NCBI RefSeq assembly: GCF_000621505.1
Contig: NZ_JHYD01000040.1
Span: 1-64,000 of the forward strand
DNA length: 64,000 bases
Origin: Ruminiclostridium cellobioparum DSM 1351 = ATCC 15832
GTDB lineage: Bacteria > Bacillota > Clostridia > Acetivibrionales > DSM-1351
Reading direction: 5' to 3'
A model generated the notes under the pieces. The model was not told the DNA's origin. It made no database searches and worked only from the letters and a program-made list of their open reading frames with translations. The position numbers and the translations under genes were made by a program. Below, in pieces: positions 62,020 to 64,000 of the stretch (positions are counted from its first letter, which is position 1; each line of letters starts with the position of its first letter).

Positions 62020-63074
62020 TGTATGAAAATTTAACGTATGAAAATATTTTGCAGCGCATGCTGGACCGTATACCAAATGGTATTGACAAGCGGGAAGGTT
62101 CGGTAATATTTGATGCGCTTGCACCTGCGGCAGCCGAGCTTGTACAGATGTACATCGAAGCTGATGTTATATTGAACGAAGCATTTGCAGACACGGCTTC
62201 AAGAGAGTATCTGATAAAAAGAGCCGCCGAACGGGGTGTAGCTCCCAAAGCAGCATCATACGCCGTCGTCAAAGGTATATTCAACATGAACGTCCCTGTT
62301 GGTTCAAGATTTTCTTTAGGCAGCCTGAATTATAAGGTGACTGAAAAAATAGCTGAATCTCAGTTCAAACTTGAGTGTGAGACTGCTGGAACCGAGGGCA
62401 ACAGGAATTTCGGAACTTTAATTCCCATTAATTATATTGACGGTTTGAGTTATGCAGAAGTGACTGAAATACTTATTCCCGGAGAAGATGAAGAGGAAAC
62501 GGAACAACTCAGGGCAAGATATTTTGCCACACTTGATTCTCAGGCTTTTGGCGGAAACATAACCGATTATAAGGAAAAAGTCAATGAACTGCAGGGGGTG
62601 GGGGGAGTTAAAGTATATCCGGTATGGAACGGGGGAGGCACCGTTAAACTGATTGTCATTAATTCAGAGTATAATAAGCCTTCCGAAGAGCTGATTTCAG
62701 ATATTCAAACCAGGATCGATCCGGTGCAGAACAGGGGAAACGGCGCAGGGATAGCTCCGATCGGGCATATTGTAACTGTAGAAGGTGTCGGAGTACAAAC
62801 AGTCGATATTGAAACAAATATCAGTTACAATCCCGGTTGGATCTGGGATGATCTTAAGGACTATGTGGAAAAAACAATTGACGAATACTTCAAAGAGCTC
62901 AGCAAAAACTGGGCCGACAGTGCAAATTTAATAGTCCGGATAAGTCAGCTGGAGACCAGATTCCTTAATGTGGCGGGTGTTCTTGATATCTCAAACACAA
63001 AGATAAACGGTCTGGAACAGAACCTCGTGTTGGATAAGGATTGTATTCCTGTGAGGGGTGATGTTATTGGATAG
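62019..63074 (+). CDS. Baseplate J-like protein (XkdT-like)
   Basis: 351 residues: YENLTYENILQRMLDRIPNG start, DTASREYLIKRAAERGV, and LRARYFATLDSQAFGGNITD, all hallmarks of the baseplate J family, the main wedge component. It starts within the DUF2634 stop (TGATG), so the baseplate genes are tightly coupled. Confidence 0.9.
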   Translation: MYENLTYENILQRMLDRIPNGIDKREGSVIFDALAPAAAELVQMYIEADVILNEAFADTASREYLIKRAAERGVAPKAASYAVVKGIFNMNVPVGSRFSLGSLNYKVTEKIAESQFKLECETAGTEGNRNFGTLIPINYIDGLSYAEVTEILIPGEDEEETEQLRARYFATLDSQAFGGNITDYKEKVNELQGVGGVKVYPVWNGGGTVKLIVINSEYNKPSEELISDIQTRIDPVQNRGNGAGIAPIGHIVTVEGVGVQTVDIETNISYNPGWIWDDLKDYVEKTIDEYFKELSKNWADSANLIVRISQLETRFLNVAGVLDISNTKINGLEQNLVLDKDCIPVRGDVIG

Positions 63075-63615
63075 AGAAATAAATATATTGAACTATCTTC
63101 CGGATTTCCTAACGGAGTTCAGAGAATTCAGAGAGCTTGCCGCCGCTGAAAATCCTGAACTCCGTTTAATTTGGGGGTTACTTGAAGATGTGCTGAGTGA
63201 CCAGTTTGTAGCCGATGCTACAGAAAATGGCATCAAAAGGTGGGAAACCATTCTGAAGATATTCCCAAAAGGCTCTGAATCGTTGGAAGTCAGGAAGTTC
63301 AGAATACTTGCCAGACTCAATGAAAAGCTGCCATATACCAGGAGAACACTTGAAAGCCAGCTGGATGCCCTTTGCGGAGAGTCGGGCTATTCGGTGGAAC
63401 TGAGGAATGATGAATACACTTTGGTGGTAAGAGTAGCACTGGCCGAAAAGGGTAAATTTGATGAGGTAAACAGCCTGCTGGAAAGAACAGTGCCCGCCAA
63501 TATAATCATTGATTTAAGCCTGCTGTATAACACACATACAATACTTTCCGGGTATACAAATGCGCAATTGGCGGCATATACACATGAACAATTAAGAAGT
63601 GAGGTGCTAAAATAA
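63058..63615 (+). CDS. DUF2313 protein (XkdU/YmfQ-like)
   Basis: Up to 185 residues; INILNYLPDFLTEFREFREL start, a basic middle and GYTNAQLAAYTHEQL near the end. Starts at GTG 63058, ATG 63061 or TTG 63067 are possible; the GAGGGG ribosome binding site best serves 63067. DUF2313 proteins lie between baseplate J and the tail fibre in PBSX, Mu and similar tails and probably connect fibres to the baseplate. Confidence 0.85.
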   Translation: MMLLDREINILNYLPDFLTEFREFRELAAAENPELRLIWGLLEDVLSDQFVADATENGIKRWETILKIFPKGSESLEVRKFRILARLNEKLPYTRRTLESQLDALCGESGYSVELRNDEYTLVVRVALAEKGKFDEVNSLLERTVPANIIIDLSLLYNTHTILSGYTNAQLAAYTHEQLRSEVLK

Positions 63616-64000
63616 ATGGCGAAAAATACAAGTAATTATAATTTGAAGAAACCTTCACCTGAGGATTTCTATAATGTCGAAGATCAAAATGGGAATATGG
63701 ACATTATAGACCAGGAACTGGAGAGATTGAATGAGGATAACCAAAATACTGATCAAAAGATTTCTTCTGTAAGCTCTGATTTAAGTTCGCATTTGTCGGA
63801 TTATGTGAGGCAACCGGGGTATGCAATATCAACAGGAGTAGCCAATACATACCTTGCGACCTTAAATCCTGCTCCAGCCACATTTGGTGAAGGTTTAGGT
63901 ATAGTATTAAAAATACATGCAGCAAATACAGGTCCATCAACATTAAATGTAAATGGGATAGGTGCAAAACCCATAATTGATTCAAAAGGATATCAAATTC
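63616..64000 (+). CDS. Tail fibre/receptor-binding protein, N-terminal part (cut by window end)
   Basis: The ATG after GAGGTG starts a frame open to the right edge (128 codons seen). An N-terminal coiled-coil attachment region (about 25-65; NMDIIDQELERLNEDNQNTD) leads to ANTYLATLNPAPATFGEGLG and a HAANTGPSTLNVNGIGAKPI segment, common at the start of phage tail fibres. The distal, target-determining part lies beyond the window. Confidence 0.8.
   Translation, partial: MAKNTSNYNLKKPSPEDFYNVEDQNGNMDIIDQELERLNEDNQNTDQKISSVSSDLSSHLSDYVRQPGYAISTGVANTYLATLNPAPATFGEGLGIVLKIHAANTGPSTLNVNGIGAKPIIDSKGYQI

Noticed and set aside
1-64000. CRISPR arrays, rRNA genes, full insertion sequences, transposases
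   Set aside because: No regular repeat-spacer pattern, rRNA-like sequence or transposase gene was found anywhere in the window.

Overview
The window reads as a moderately AT-rich chromosome segment of an anaerobic, spore-forming, flagellated member of the Clostridia, most likely from the Ruminiclostridium/Acetivibrio group. Support: the spoVG, spoVT, yabP and yabQ sporulation genes; [FeFe]-hydrogenase maturation genes; clostridial two-subunit glycine decarboxylase; strong GGAGG ribosome binding sites with frequent TTG/GTG starts; and two sugar uptake cassettes with YesMN-type two-component systems. The genus is inference. Start codons given here were often moved inward from the longest reading frame to the position the ribosome binding site supports.

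Layout. 0.1-6.7 kb: gcvH-gcvPA-gcvPB-lpd-lipB-lipA, glycine cleavage with its lipoylation enzymes but no adjacent gcvT; a truncated gene diverges at the left edge. 6.8-16.8 kb: a DUF4964/DUF4965/DUF1793 enzyme (minus strand), an AraC regulator, a YesN/YesM pair, and a sugar-binding lipoprotein with two permeases. 17-18.2 kb: a tiny Cys-rich protein, an iron-sulfur-flavoprotein-like reductase and a zinc-ribbon membrane protein. 18.4-21.8 kb: a promoter, a structured leader ending in an intrinsic terminator, then a TM1266-type regulator, hydG and hydF. 22.3-29.4 kb: a second sugar cassette, again with kinase and response regulator and without an ATPase gene. 29.5-34.6 kb: mbl, flhO, flhP, a rod-binding protein, a phosphodiester glycosidase and fabZ, similar in order to the mbl region of Bacillus subtilis. 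35-51.7 kb: murC (minus), then purR, spoVG, glmU, prs, pth, mfd, a PpiC foldase, spoVT, ssb, mazG, HU, rqcP, yabP, yabQ, divIC and yabR, the purR-to-yabR region known from Bacillus with changes. 51.8-52.7 kb: tRNA-Leu(UAA) and a lipoprotein cyclophilin.

53.0-64.0 kb is accessory DNA: an Xre repressor and a DUF1492 sigma-like activator, then a contractile-tail operon (tail terminator, sheath, tube, chaperone with a -1 frameshift site, tape measure, LysM hub protein, XkdQ-like hub, DUF2577, DUF2634, baseplate J, DUF2313, start of a tail fibre). No capsid, portal or terminase gene precedes the tail genes, so this looks like a headless phage-tail-like particle (R-type tailocin, PBSX/diffocin type) rather than a complete prophage.

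The most unusual non-coding items are the structured leader before the hydrogenase maturation genes, a family of long imperfect-palindrome repeats (three copies, with compensatory changes in the central hairpin), a separate palindromic repeat at 40.6 kb, and the repressor/operator switch in front of the tail genes.
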